DNA of 9,772 nt. It comes from Salibacteraceae bacterium. GTDB taxonomy: Bacteria; Bacteroidota; Bacteroidia; Flavobacteriales_G; Salibacteraceae. Location: assembly GCA_023262195.1 (NCBI GenBank), contig JALRDM010000090.1, positions 1 through 9,772 on the forward strand, in the 5' to 3' direction. The position numbers were made by a program, and so were the translations under genes. Numbering within the stretch: position 1 is the first letter of the stretch; each line of letters begins with the position of its first letter. Shown in pieces: positions 1 to 6,439 of the stretch. The notes beneath the pieces are model-generated. The model was not told the origin of the DNA, ran no database searches, and was given only the letters and a program-made list of their open reading frames with translations.

Positions 1-22
1 CTCTAATTTCTGGGTTACTCAT
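1..22 (-). CDS. 5' end of an unidentified gene downstream of rpsP (partial)
   Basis: An ATG at 22-20 on the minus strand opens a frame reading MSNPEIR before the window ends. An in-frame TAA at 34-32 makes this ATG the earliest start in that frame. The start is preceded by an A-rich stretch, which suits Bacteroidota genes that lack a Shine-Dalgarno sequence. It lies downstream of rpsP on the same strand, where rimM is common in many bacteria, but seven codons are too few to identify it and they do not obviously resemble RimM. It could also be a chance start. Confidence 0.35.
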
Positions 23-215
23 AATATTTTTTTAAGTTATTGCTTACTTCTTTTTAAAGTTGTTTTTCAGCAAATTCCAACTTTTTTGTTGATATTTTTA
101 TCACCTTGACCTTCTCTTACGTTCACGTTCTCTCCTCTTCCTCTCTCGTTCTGCCTCCCTTTCTCTCCTCTTTCTTTCCCGTTCTCTTTCCCGTTCCCTT
201 TTTTACGTTCACGTT

Positions 216-881
216 CTAACTCTCTTTCTCTTCTCTTTCTTTCGCGCTCTCTTCTTTTGCGTTCACGCTCTCTTCTTTTGCGTTCGCGTTCTCGTTCTTT
301 TTTTCTTCAACAGCCTCAACCGCTTCTTCTGTTTTTTCTAAAGCAGCTTCCGCAGCTTCCGTAACAGCCTCTTCAACTACCTCTGCGGTCGATTCTTCAG
401 CAGAATTTTCTTCAACTTCTTCTGGCTTATTCGCTTCGGCAATCGCAGCTGCTCGAGCATCATTCTTCTCTTTCTCAGCGGCTAATCTAGCTTTCTCTTC
501 ATCAGCTTGCTTTTTAGCTAAGTCTGTAACCTTTGCATCAATAATTGAAGATTTCTGCTCCATCCACTTGTTGAATTTTGCTTCCATTTGCTCTTCAGTC
601 ATTGCGCCTTTATTAACTCCACGCATTAAGTGCTCTTTCATAAGCACTCCCTTGTAACTCAAAATAGCTCGAGCCGTATCCGATGGCTGAGCTCCAACGC
701 TCACCCAATGAACACTGCGATCGAAATCTAGATCTATCGTTGCTGGATTTGTTGTGGGATTGTAAGAACCTAATTTTTCAATAAAACGTCCATCTCTTTT
801 GGATCGTTGGTCGGCTACTACAATGTGGAAATACGGCCGGCCCTTTCGGCCATGACGCTGGAGTCTAATTCTTGCTGGCAT
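216..881 (-). CDS. rpsP: 30S ribosomal protein S16 with long acidic C-terminal extension
   Basis: S16 is a small-subunit ribosomal protein that binds 16S rRNA and assists 30S assembly. Residues 1 to about 85 form the family core, opening MPARIRLQRHGRKGRPYFHI and continuing with VVADQRSKRDGRFIEKLGSYNP and a GAQPSDTARAIL helix. The core alone is about the usual family length of 80-90 residues. At 221 residues this protein carries an extension of some 130 residues: a linker (about 90-125), an A/E/K-rich probable helix (about 125-195), and a repetitive Glu/Lys tail (196-221) with NAKEES units. Extended S16 tails are typical of Bacteroidota, but the final repetitive part looks locally expanded. 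ATG 881-879 is chosen because the conserved core starts there. The 99-nt gap upstream (882-980) presumably holds its leader and perhaps a promoter, but I see no clear consensus in it. The identification is secure; the native C-terminus is less so. Confidence 0.97.
   Translation of the reverse strand: MPARIRLQRHGRKGRPYFHIVVADQRSKRDGRFIEKLGSYNPTTNPATIDLDFDRSVHWVSVGAQPSDTARAILSYKGVLMKEHLMRGVNKGAMTEEQMEAKFNKWMEQKSSIIDAKVTDLAKKQADEEKARLAAEKEKNDARAAAIAEANKPEEVEENSAEESTAEVVEEAVTEAAEAALEKTEEAVEAVEEKKNENANAKEESVNAKEESAKEREEKES
243..284 (-). repeat. Two-copy 21-bp tandem repeat inside rpsP
   Basis: Two adjacent 21-nt units (284-264 and 263-243, minus strand) differ at one base only, T at minus-strand position 265 against C at 244. 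They encode NAKEESV followed by NAKEESA in the S16 frame. The unit length is a multiple of three, so copy number can change without breaking the frame. A third, more degenerate unit (KEREEKE) follows. Confidence 0.85.
297..303 (-). other. Candidate -1 slippery heptamer A AAA AAG in rpsP
   Basis: In the S16 frame the codons at residues 193-195 are GAA AAA AAG, giving the heptamer A AAA AAG, the same motif used for -1 frameshifting in E. coli dnaX. A shift here would replace the last 26 residues by 76 codons of an open frame ending at TGA 69-67, for a product of about 271 residues. The new tail would begin with ER/KRR repeats and become G/N/K/E-rich. The site also forms an A7 run, which could permit polymerase slippage. 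I see no downstream hairpin. Open alternative frames are expected in T-poor DNA, so function is unproven. Confidence 0.3.
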
Positions 882-980
882 ATTGTGTTAATCTTTTCGT
901 TGCTAAAACTGGTCGATTAAAAATCGGCTACAAATATCAATTTTTATACGAATGCAGCAATACTTTATAGCTTTTCTTTT

Positions 981-1376
981 TTATGTCTGGCTTAAGACTC
1001 TCTTTATGTCGGGTTTAAAGTATAAATCACTCTTCAGCACTTTACCGTCAGATCTGTAAATGGGCTTACCGTCTGCATCCAACTTACTCATGTTGCTTTT
1101 TTGGATTTCTTCAAACACATCAACAATTTTATGCTGCAGACCATGGCTTAATATAGTGCCACAAAGAATATATAGCATGTCACCAAGTGCATCGGCCACC
1201 TCCACCAGATCACCACTTTGTGCCGCTTCAAGGTATTCTTCATTTTCTTCTCGCATCAACTTATATCTGAGGAGTTTTGTCTCATAGCTTACTTCAACGG
1301 TTGGGCTATTCTTGTTTTCAATTCCAAACGAATCATGGAATTCCCTTACGTTATCTATTATCTCTTCAAATGACAT
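981..1376 (-). CDS. MazG-like nucleoside triphosphate pyrophosphohydrolase
   Basis: This 131-residue protein resembles the all-alpha NTP pyrophosphatase superfamily (MazG, HisE and dimeric dUTPase relatives), which hydrolyses NTPs or dNTPs to monophosphate plus pyrophosphate. Visible signatures are the metal-binding helix REENEEYLEA (residues 42-51; E43/E44 and E46/E47) and EVADALGD (59-66; E59, D62, D66), the ExxE...ExxD arrangement of the family. A conserved-looking C-terminal part, KSNMSKLDADGKPIYRSDGK (93-112), fits the single-domain MazG-like proteins seen in Bacteroidota rather than the two-domain MazG of E. coli. It should be a cytosolic house-cleaning enzyme; the substrate (non-canonical dNTPs, dUTP or other) cannot be read from sequence. 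It lies 99 nt upstream of rpsP on the same strand and diverges from the bat operon. Start ATG 1376-1374, stop TAA. Confidence 0.85.
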   Translation of the reverse strand: MSFEEIIDNVREFHDSFGIENKNSPTVEVSYETKLLRYKLMREENEEYLEAAQSGDLVEVADALGDMLYILCGTILSHGLQHKIVDVFEEIQKSNMSKLDADGKPIYRSDGKVLKSDLYFKPDIKRVLSQT

Positions 1377-1465
1377 ATTCTGCGTATTTATATATTAAAA
1401 TTTCTTGATGAAAAACCTAAAATTTGTTGTTTGACAAAATTGCTGAAAGCCAATAACCACAAGGG

Positions 1466-1477
1466 TTCAGAGCTGAA
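1466..1477. promoter_or_regulatory. Candidate operator: TTCAG-AG-CTGAA inverted repeat
   Basis: This is a perfect 5-2-5 inverted repeat in the middle of the divergent control region. A further copy of one half-site (CTGAA, within GCTGAAA) lies at 1443-1447, exactly 30 bp or about three helical turns away on the same face. The arrangement is what a dimeric repressor or activator might use, but the arms are short and chance occurrence cannot be excluded. Confidence 0.25.
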
Positions 1478-1526
1478 ATAGTTCTTAACATTGTTTAACA
1501 GCGAGAGATGTTGCCAGCAATAACCA

Positions 1527-1547
1527 TTACAGATTTTTGCTCTGTGA
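1527..1547 (+). promoter_or_regulatory. Possible hairpin in the moxR 5' leader
   Basis: TTACAGA and TCTGTGA flank a seven-base TTTTTGC loop, giving a 7-bp stem with one G-U pair in RNA (six perfect pairs plus one mismatch as DNA). It ends 32 nt before the moxR ATG, so it could be a leader structure or a palindromic binding site. No T-run follows it, so it is not a terminator. Confidence 0.25.
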
Positions 1548-1579
1548 AATTGATATGAATTGTTGAAAACTCAAACTAG

Positions 1580-2578
1580 ATGGAAACGGCTACGGATATA
1601 AGAGAATTGATTGAACGAATAGAGAAGGAAAGCGCTTTTATCGAGTTGATTAGCCAAGAAATGGACAAGTTCATTGTGGGACAACGATATATGATCGATA
1701 GAATGCTCATTGCGCTTTTATCTAATGGGCATATTTTATTAGAAGGCGTGCCAGGCCTTGCAAAAACATTGGCGATTAAGTCATTGGCATCTACCATAGA
1801 TGCCAAGTTTAGCCGACTACAGTTCACTCCAGACCTTTTGCCTGCGGATTTGATCGGTACTCAAATCTATCAGATGAAAAAAGATGAGTTTACCACTCGA
1901 AAGGGGCCAATCTTCGCCAACTTCATCTTAGCTGATGAAATCAATAGAGCACCTGCAAAGGTCCAAAGCGCTTTATTGGAAGCCATGCAAGAGAAACAGG
2001 TTACCATTGGTGAAACCACGTTTGAACTTCCGAAACCATTTTTAGTGCTAGCAACTCAAAATCCCGTGGAGCAAGAGGGCACTTATCCCCTGCCTGAAGC
2101 ACAAGTTGATCGATTCATGCTCAAAGTGGTATTGGATTATCCCAAAAAAGAAGAAGAGAGAAAAATTATAAGACAAAACATCTCCTCAAAAGAGCCCATT
2201 GCAATCAATACCATCCTCAAACCTGAGGATGTTTTGAAAGCGCGATCGCTCGTAAGAGAAGTCTACATGGATGAGAAGATTGAGCAGTACATCATTGATA
2301 TTGTGTTTGCCACAAGAAATCCAGAAGATTATGGCTTGGAAAAATACAAGGGTCTTATTGCTTTTGGTGGTTCACCAAGAGCAAGCATTAACATGGCTCT
2401 CGCTGCCAAGGCATATGCCTTTATTAAGAGACGTGGTTATGTCATTCCAGAAGACGTTAGGGCTATCTGCAAAGACGTACTTCGACATAGAATTGGTGTA
2501 ACCTACGAGGCCGAGGCAGAAGAAATAACAGCAGAAAACATTATCGATGAAATCCTAAATCGCATTGAAGTACCGTAG
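1580..2578 (+). CDS. moxR: MoxR-family AAA+ ATPase
   Basis: MoxR proteins are AAA+ ATPases thought to act as cytosolic chaperones for maturation of von Willebrand A proteins encoded next to them. The 332 residues are full length for the family. Visible motifs are Walker A GVPGLAKT (56-63), Walker B ILADEINR (116-123), the sensor-1 region LATQNP (158-163, with the N following strand beta-4), the EAQVDRF segment (173-179) typical of the MoxR clade, and a sensor-2 arginine in GSPRAS (264-269). The C-terminal lid domain runs through residue 332. The ATG at 1580 is preferred because it gives the usual N-terminal helix leading into FIVGQ (31-35); no strong Shine-Dalgarno sequence is visible. It is the first gene of the bat operon and is followed after 40 nt by the DUF58/vWA gene, its probable client. 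Confidence 0.95.
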   Translation: METATDIRELIERIEKESAFIELISQEMDKFIVGQRYMIDRMLIALLSNGHILLEGVPGLAKTLAIKSLASTIDAKFSRLQFTPDLLPADLIGTQIYQMKKDEFTTRKGPIFANFILADEINRAPAKVQSALLEAMQEKQVTIGETTFELPKPFLVLATQNPVEQEGTYPLPEAQVDRFMLKVVLDYPKKEEERKIIRQNISSKEPIAINTILKPEDVLKARSLVREVYMDEKIEQYIIDIVFATRNPEDYGLEKYKGLIAFGGSPRASINMALAAKAYAFIKRRGYVIPEDVRAICKDVLRHRIGVTYEAEAEEITAENIIDEILNRIEVP

Positions 2579-2618
2579 TTCTAATCAGTCTGAATAAAGC
2601 AGAAAGATTAAAGCGAAA

Positions 2619-3494
2619 ATGGAAACATCAGAACTCCTCAAAAAAGTTAGGAAGATAGAAATCAAAACTCGAGGCCTGAGCAATCAGGTTTTTTCGGGAG
2701 AATACCATACTGCATTCAAAGGTCGTGGTATGACTTTTAGTGAGGTTCGTGAGTATGCACCTGGCGATCCTATTCGGTCGATCGATTGGAACGTTACCGC
2801 TCGATTCAACCAGCCCTTTGTCAAAGTATTTGAGGAAGAACGCGAATTGACCATGATGCTCATTGTGGACGTAAGCGGTTCATCAAACTTCGGATCGAAA
2901 AGCCAGCAAAAACGAGACATAATTACAGAGATAAGTGCAGTACTAGCCTTCTCAGGTACACAAAACAATGATAAAATAGGGGCGATTCTTTTTACTGATA
3001 AGGTGGAAAAGTTTATTCCCCCGAAAAAGGGAAAAAGTCATGTGCTCAGAATCATCAGAGAGCTTATAGATTTTACTCCGACTGGAAACGGCACTAATAT
3101 TCATGAGGCAATGAGTTTCTTTAATAGTGTAACCAACAAAAGGAGCATAGCCTTTCTTATTAGCGACTACTACGACAAGGACTTTGATCGCCCACTGCAA
3201 ATTGCAAGTCGAAAACACGATTTGGTATCGCTCATAATAAGAGACCGAGCAGAAGACCAGCTTCCGTCACTAGGATTGGCCCCCATCGTAGACTTTGAGT
3301 CCGGCAAGCGGTTGTGGATTGATACTTCCAGCAAAAGCGTAAGAAATCATTATAACCAGAGAAAGGCTGCGCATCAGAAATACACCATTGAATTACTTAG
3401 AAAGGCGGGGATAGACTACACCGAAATCTATACTGGTCAACCCTACACCAAACCACTGATGCAATTATTCAAAAAAAGGGAGGCTAAAAGATGA
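2619..3494 (+). CDS. DUF58 family protein with von Willebrand A fold
   Basis: This 291-residue protein lacks a signal peptide or membrane helix and should be cytosolic. The DUF58 signature lies at about residues 35-62 (GRGMTFSEVREYAPGD, then IRSIDWNVTAR). A vWA-like domain follows with the metal-ion-dependent adhesion site intact: DVSGS (D84, S86, S88), T159 in GNGTNI, and D183 in ISDYYD. Proteins of this family are near-constant partners of MoxR ATPases and are presumed clients or adaptors. The biochemical role is not known. It sits 40 nt after moxR, the largest gap inside the operon, and its TGA overlaps the next ATG (ATGA), so translation of the two is probably coupled. Similar-length DUF58 proteins precede batA in other Bacteroidota. 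Confidence 0.93.
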   Translation: METSELLKKVRKIEIKTRGLSNQVFSGEYHTAFKGRGMTFSEVREYAPGDPIRSIDWNVTARFNQPFVKVFEEERELTMMLIVDVSGSSNFGSKSQQKRDIITEISAVLAFSGTQNNDKIGAILFTDKVEKFIPPKKGKSHVLRIIRELIDFTPTGNGTNIHEAMSFFNSVTNKRSIAFLISDYYDKDFDRPLQIASRKHDLVSLIIRDRAEDQLPSLGLAPIVDFESGKRLWIDTSSKSVRNHYNQRKAAHQKYTIELLRKAGIDYTEIYTGQPYTKPLMQLFKKREAKR

Positions 3495-4426
3495 GACTAT
3501 TACTGGTCTTCTTATTGTTTCAAGCTTCTGCAGTATACGCACAATTTGCTGGATTTAAAGCTACTGTGCAAAAAGATGAAATTCTCATTGGGGAACAAAC
3601 CAGGTTACTCCTAGAGATAAGTGCAGGTAGCACTGACACCATTGTCTTTCCGATATTCAACGACACGCTTATCTCTGAAATAGAAATCATTCAAAGATCC
3701 AAGGTTGACACAAATTACGTAGGTAATAATCTAGAAACAAAGGTTCTAAAACAGCAACTCACCATCACAAGCTTTGATAGCGGGTATTATGCCATTTCTC
3801 CATTGAGTGCGGTTATCAATCAAGATACTATACAATCCAATCCATTTTTGGTCTCAGTAAAGCCCGTACCTATTGATACTGCCAAGGGTATATATGACAT
3901 TCGTGGTGTTGCTCAAGCACCCTTTTCAATCACTGAGTGGCTTGTAGAAAACTGGAAAACAATTCTTGCCATAGTTCTTCTGATTGCGATAATAATCTCT
4001 GCCTATTGGTGGTGGAAGAATAAACCAAAGCACAAGGAAGTCGAAATTAGCGAACCACAGAGACCTGCCCACGAAATTGCCTTAGAAAAAATAGCAGTGC
4101 TGAGGATGCAGAAATTATGGCAAGATGGCAAAACAAAAGAATACTACACGCAGCTTAGCTACATTCTCCGGGAGTATATCGAACTGCGATTCGATATTCC
4201 TGCACTAGAACAAACTACCGATGAAATCATTCAAACGATGAGGCTTAGACCCTCATTTAGTCAAGAATTATTAAATGAAACTAAGCAAGTTTTATCCCTT
4301 GCTGACTTGGTAAAATTTGCCAAAGAGAATCCCGTGGGAAATGAAAACGAGCGTAACCTCGATCTTATCGAAGCCTTTATAAACAGCACAAAATCAGAAA
4401 ATCCAACCGCGCACGAAAATGGCTGA
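3491..4426 (+). CDS. Unnamed Bat-operon membrane protein ('mini-BatD': exported beta-domain, one TM helix, cytosolic helical tail)
   Basis: I know no established gene name. The 311 residues show a signal peptide (MRLLLVFLLFQASAVYA, likely cut after A17), a beta-rich exported domain (about 18-145) opening with FKATVQKDEILIGEQTRLLL as in Ig-like folds, a membrane helix (about 157-175) ending in WWWKNKPKHK, and a cytosolic helical tail (about 190-300). The positive residues after the helix put the tail inside. The tail contains HEIALEKIAVLRMQKLW and YYTQLSYILREYIELRFDIP, characteristic of proteins at this place in Bacteroidota bat operons, and it resembles the BatD tail in layout. The start overlaps the DUF58 stop by 4 nt and the end overlaps batA by 8 nt. 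Probably a membrane-anchored component of the Bat complex; function unknown. Confidence 0.85.
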   Translation: MRLLLVFLLFQASAVYAQFAGFKATVQKDEILIGEQTRLLLEISAGSTDTIVFPIFNDTLISEIEIIQRSKVDTNYVGNNLETKVLKQQLTITSFDSGYYAISPLSAVINQDTIQSNPFLVSVKPVPIDTAKGIYDIRGVAQAPFSITEWLVENWKTILAIVLLIAIIISAYWWWKNKPKHKEVEISEPQRPAHEIALEKIAVLRMQKLWQDGKTKEYYTQLSYILREYIELRFDIPALEQTTDEIIQTMRLRPSFSQELLNETKQVLSLADLVKFAKENPVGNENERNLDLIEAFINSTKSENPTAHENG

Positions 4427-5417
4427 TTGGGAATTTCAAAATATTGAATACCTATATGGCTTGTCCATAATACCAATCTTGATTGTATGGTTTGTTTTGC
4501 GCGATAGATATCGTCATCCCGTTTTGAATTACTCGAGCACAAGTTTTATTGGTTCAGCAGGTATAAAGGCAAAGCTCATTCACCTTCCATTCATACTCCG
4601 ACTAATTGCTATAGCTGGTTTGATAGTTGCGCTGGCTCGGCCTCAGAGCGCCACGAGCTGGCAAGATGTTTCTACGGAAGGTATCGATATTGTAATGGCA
4701 TTGGATATCTCTAGCAGCATGCTTGCACAAGACTTTAAGCCAAACCGATTGAGCGCGGCAAAGGAAGTAGGTGGAGAATTTATGCTATCAAGACCAAATG
4801 ACCGTATTGGGTTGGTGGTGTACGCAGGCCAGAGCTTTACTCAATGTCCGCTCACTACCGATCATGAAAAGCTGGTAAATCTTTTTTCAGGAATCAAGAA
4901 TGGAATGATTGTGGACGGCACCGCGATAGGAATGGGGCTAGCAAACGCGGTAAATAGACTTAAGGAAAGCGATGCAAAGAGTAAGGTGATCATATTGCTT
5001 ACAGATGGTGAAAACACAAGCGGATCAATTCCACCGCTTACGGCTGCGGAGATTGCAGCCACCTTTGGTGTGAAGGTCTACACCATTGGCGTGGGAACTG
5101 TGGGTCAGGCACCCTTCCCAGTGAAAGACATGTTTGGGCGCACGGTGAACCAAATGATTGATGTAAATATTGATGAAGAAACACTGAAAGCAATAGCCGA
5201 ACAAACTGGAGGAAAATATTTTAGAGCTACAGATAAAAACAAGCTTGAGCAGATCTACATGGAAATAGATCAATTGGAAAAAACAGTGATAGAGGAAACC
5301 CAGTATGAGAAGAAAAATGAAGAGTTTCCGCTCATCGCTGCCTTTTCATTTTTATTACTGATGGCCGAACAGGTGATTAAAAGAACTTGGCTTAAAAGCG
5401 CATTGACCGATGTTTAG
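4419..5417 (+). CDS. batA: BatA, membrane-anchored von Willebrand A protein
   Basis: BatA is an inner-membrane vWA protein of the Bacteroides aerotolerance operon. The 332 residues contain two N-terminal membrane helices (about 10-27 and 56-73), the vWA domain (about 88-285) and a C-terminal helix (about 303-320). Basic residues in the loop between helices 1 and 2 (RDRYRHP) and after helix 3 (KRTWLK) predict a periplasmic vWA domain. The MIDAS is complete: DISSS (D96, S98, S100), T168 in DGTAIG, D196 in LLTDGEN. The ALARPQ motif before the vWA domain is typical. The ATG overlaps the preceding gene by 8 nt and the stop overlaps batB by 8 nt. BatA is told from BatB by order and by the DGENTSG sequence after the last MIDAS aspartate. 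Metal-dependent ligand or partner binding is expected; the partner is unknown. Confidence 0.93.
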   Translation: MADWEFQNIEYLYGLSIIPILIVWFVLRDRYRHPVLNYSSTSFIGSAGIKAKLIHLPFILRLIAIAGLIVALARPQSATSWQDVSTEGIDIVMALDISSSMLAQDFKPNRLSAAKEVGGEFMLSRPNDRIGLVVYAGQSFTQCPLTTDHEKLVNLFSGIKNGMIVDGTAIGMGLANAVNRLKESDAKSKVIILLTDGENTSGSIPPLTAAEIAATFGVKVYTIGVGTVGQAPFPVKDMFGRTVNQMIDVNIDEETLKAIAEQTGGKYFRATDKNKLEQIYMEIDQLEKTVIEETQYEKKNEEFPLIAAFSFLLLMAEQVIKRTWLKSALTDV

Positions 5418-6435
5418 ATTCGAGCATACATATCTGCTATACTTTCTGGCCATTATCCCAATGATTTGGATTGCGCATGTGATTTACAATCGATGGAAAC
5501 GTAAAATGATCAAAGCTCAGTTTGGCAGTGAGGTGATCGGTGTAATGATTCCAGATATTACCATGGCCAAAACATGGATTAAGCTTAGTGTTTACAGCAT
5601 CGGACTCACTTTCTTAATCATTGCCATGGCAGGACCACAAAGTGGTTCTAAGACCGAAGAAGTTAAACGCAAGGGCATTGATATGATGATTGCTTTGGAC
5701 ATCTCTAACAGCATGATGGCCGAAGACCTCTACCCTAACCGACTTGAGCGTGCAAAACGCAGCATACAGGAACTACTCACCTACTTGAAAGGTGATAGAA
5801 TTGGTATTGTAGTTTTTGCGGGTGAATCATTTGTGCAACTACCCATTACAAGTGATTACTCTGCGGCAAAACTCTTTTTGAACAGCATTGAAACCGAGCT
5901 GATATCCACGCAGGGCACAGATATTCAAAACGCGATTGATCAGTGCATTAGCAGCTTTGATGAAAATAGCCCGGCTTCGAAATCGATTATCCTAATCAGC
6001 GATGGAGAGCACCACGAAGGCGACATTTCATCAGTACTAGCCAAGGCAAATGAGCAAGACATCATAGTTCATGCGATTGGCATGGGGTCTGAAAACGGAG
6101 CGCCCATTCCAATCTATTCTAGAGGAAAGCGCGTTGGTTTCAAGCAGAACCAAACAGGAAATACCGTGGTCACCAAACTCGATGCAGATATGTTGGCCTC
6201 ATTCGCGAATGAAACCGGTGGAATATTTGTTCGCGCTTCGAATACTGAAAGCGGTATGGCTTACGTCTTCGAAGAAATTGAAAAGCTCGAAAAGGTTGAA
6301 CTCGGCACTAAAGTCTATACCGATTTTGACGATAAATTTCAATACTTCCTTCTGCCCGCGTTAATACTTCTAATCATAGAGTTAATTATTCCAAACACCC
6401 GTTCCAAGTGGTGGCAAAAACTAGTTGCTTCGTAA
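5410..6435 (+). CDS. batB: BatB, second membrane-anchored von Willebrand A protein
   Basis: BatB is a paralogue of BatA with the same plan: helices at about 8-25 and 57-76, a vWA domain (about 89-295) and a C-terminal helix (about 311-328), 341 residues in all. MIDAS residues are intact: DISNS (D97, S99, S101), T170 in GTDIQ, D198 in ISDGEHH. The AMAGPQ segment before the domain parallels ALARPQ in BatA. Basic loops NRWKRK and RSKWWQK indicate a periplasmic vWA domain by the positive-inside rule. An insertion around residues 229-253 (APIPIYSRGKRVGFKQN) is usual for BatB. It starts 8 nt inside batA and ends 4 nt before the preferred batC start, so it is very likely co-translated with its neighbours. 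Confidence 0.93.
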   Translation: MFRFEHTYLLYFLAIIPMIWIAHVIYNRWKRKMIKAQFGSEVIGVMIPDITMAKTWIKLSVYSIGLTFLIIAMAGPQSGSKTEEVKRKGIDMMIALDISNSMMAEDLYPNRLERAKRSIQELLTYLKGDRIGIVVFAGESFVQLPITSDYSAAKLFLNSIETELISTQGTDIQNAIDQCISSFDENSPASKSIILISDGEHHEGDISSVLAKANEQDIIVHAIGMGSENGAPIPIYSRGKRVGFKQNQTGNTVVTKLDADMLASFANETGGIFVRASNTESGMAYVFEEIEKLEKVELGTKVYTDFDDKFQYFLLPALILLIIELIIPNTRSKWWQKLVAS

Positions 6436-6439
6436 ATCA

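Larger units (their letters stand above)
103..307 (-). repeat. Purine-rich (GA) low-complexity tract spanning the rpsP 3' end and its downstream region
   Basis: On the minus strand this stretch is almost entirely G and A with occasional C and very few T. It covers roughly the last 30 codons of rpsP and continues more than 100 nt past the TAG stop at 218-216. Degenerate motifs of the type GAACGTGAACGT recur on both sides of the stop (near 121-130 and 205-216), with related GAACGC/GAACGT forms near 261-296. That continuity suggests one expanded, slippage-prone array, of which only part is now read in the S16 frame. It also fills most of the 193-bp gap between rpsP and the next gene. I see no rho-independent terminator in that gap. 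Confidence 0.75.
1377..1579. promoter_or_regulatory. Divergent intergenic control region (MazG-like gene / moxR-bat operon)
   Basis: These 203 non-coding bases separate two divergent transcription units and must carry both promoters. Toward the MazG-like gene, TAGGTTTT (minus strand, 1419-1412) matches 7 of 8 positions of the Bacteroidota -7 element TAnnTTTG, and a TTTG lies 15 nt upstream (1438-1435), a spacing shorter than the usual 17-21. Toward moxR there is no convincing consensus match. Short repeats are dense: GCTGAAA at 1442-1448 and 1472-1478, CAATAACCA at 1451-1459 and 1518-1526, and TTAACA at 1485-1490 and 1495-1500. The presence of promoters is near certain; their exact positions are not. 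Confidence 0.55.

Noticed and set aside
103..307. CRISPR array or regular direct-repeat locus
   Set aside because: Repeats are degenerate, contiguous and without spacers; this is purine low-complexity sequence partly coding for the S16 tail.
910..930. Hairpin TGGTCGATT-AAA-AATCGGCTA between the MazG-like gene and rpsP as a terminator
   Set aside because: The stem relies on G-U pairs that exist only in plus-strand RNA, where no gene is read; on the transcribed minus strand these become A-C mismatches and no U-run follows.
1060..1287. 75-residue plus-strand open frame opposite the MazG-like gene
   Set aside because: Serine/leucine-rich shadow of a conserved gene on the other strand; no motif and no promoter context.
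1431..1459. TTGACA followed after 17 nt by TAACCA, resembling a sigma70 promoter toward moxR
   Set aside because: The -35 match is perfect but the -10 hexamer agrees at only two of six positions, and Bacteroidota use a different promoter consensus.
6425..6439. TTG start for batC overlapping batB
   Set aside because: The ATG at 6440 gives a normal signal peptide directly and sits 4 nt after the batB stop; the TTG would only prepend five residues.
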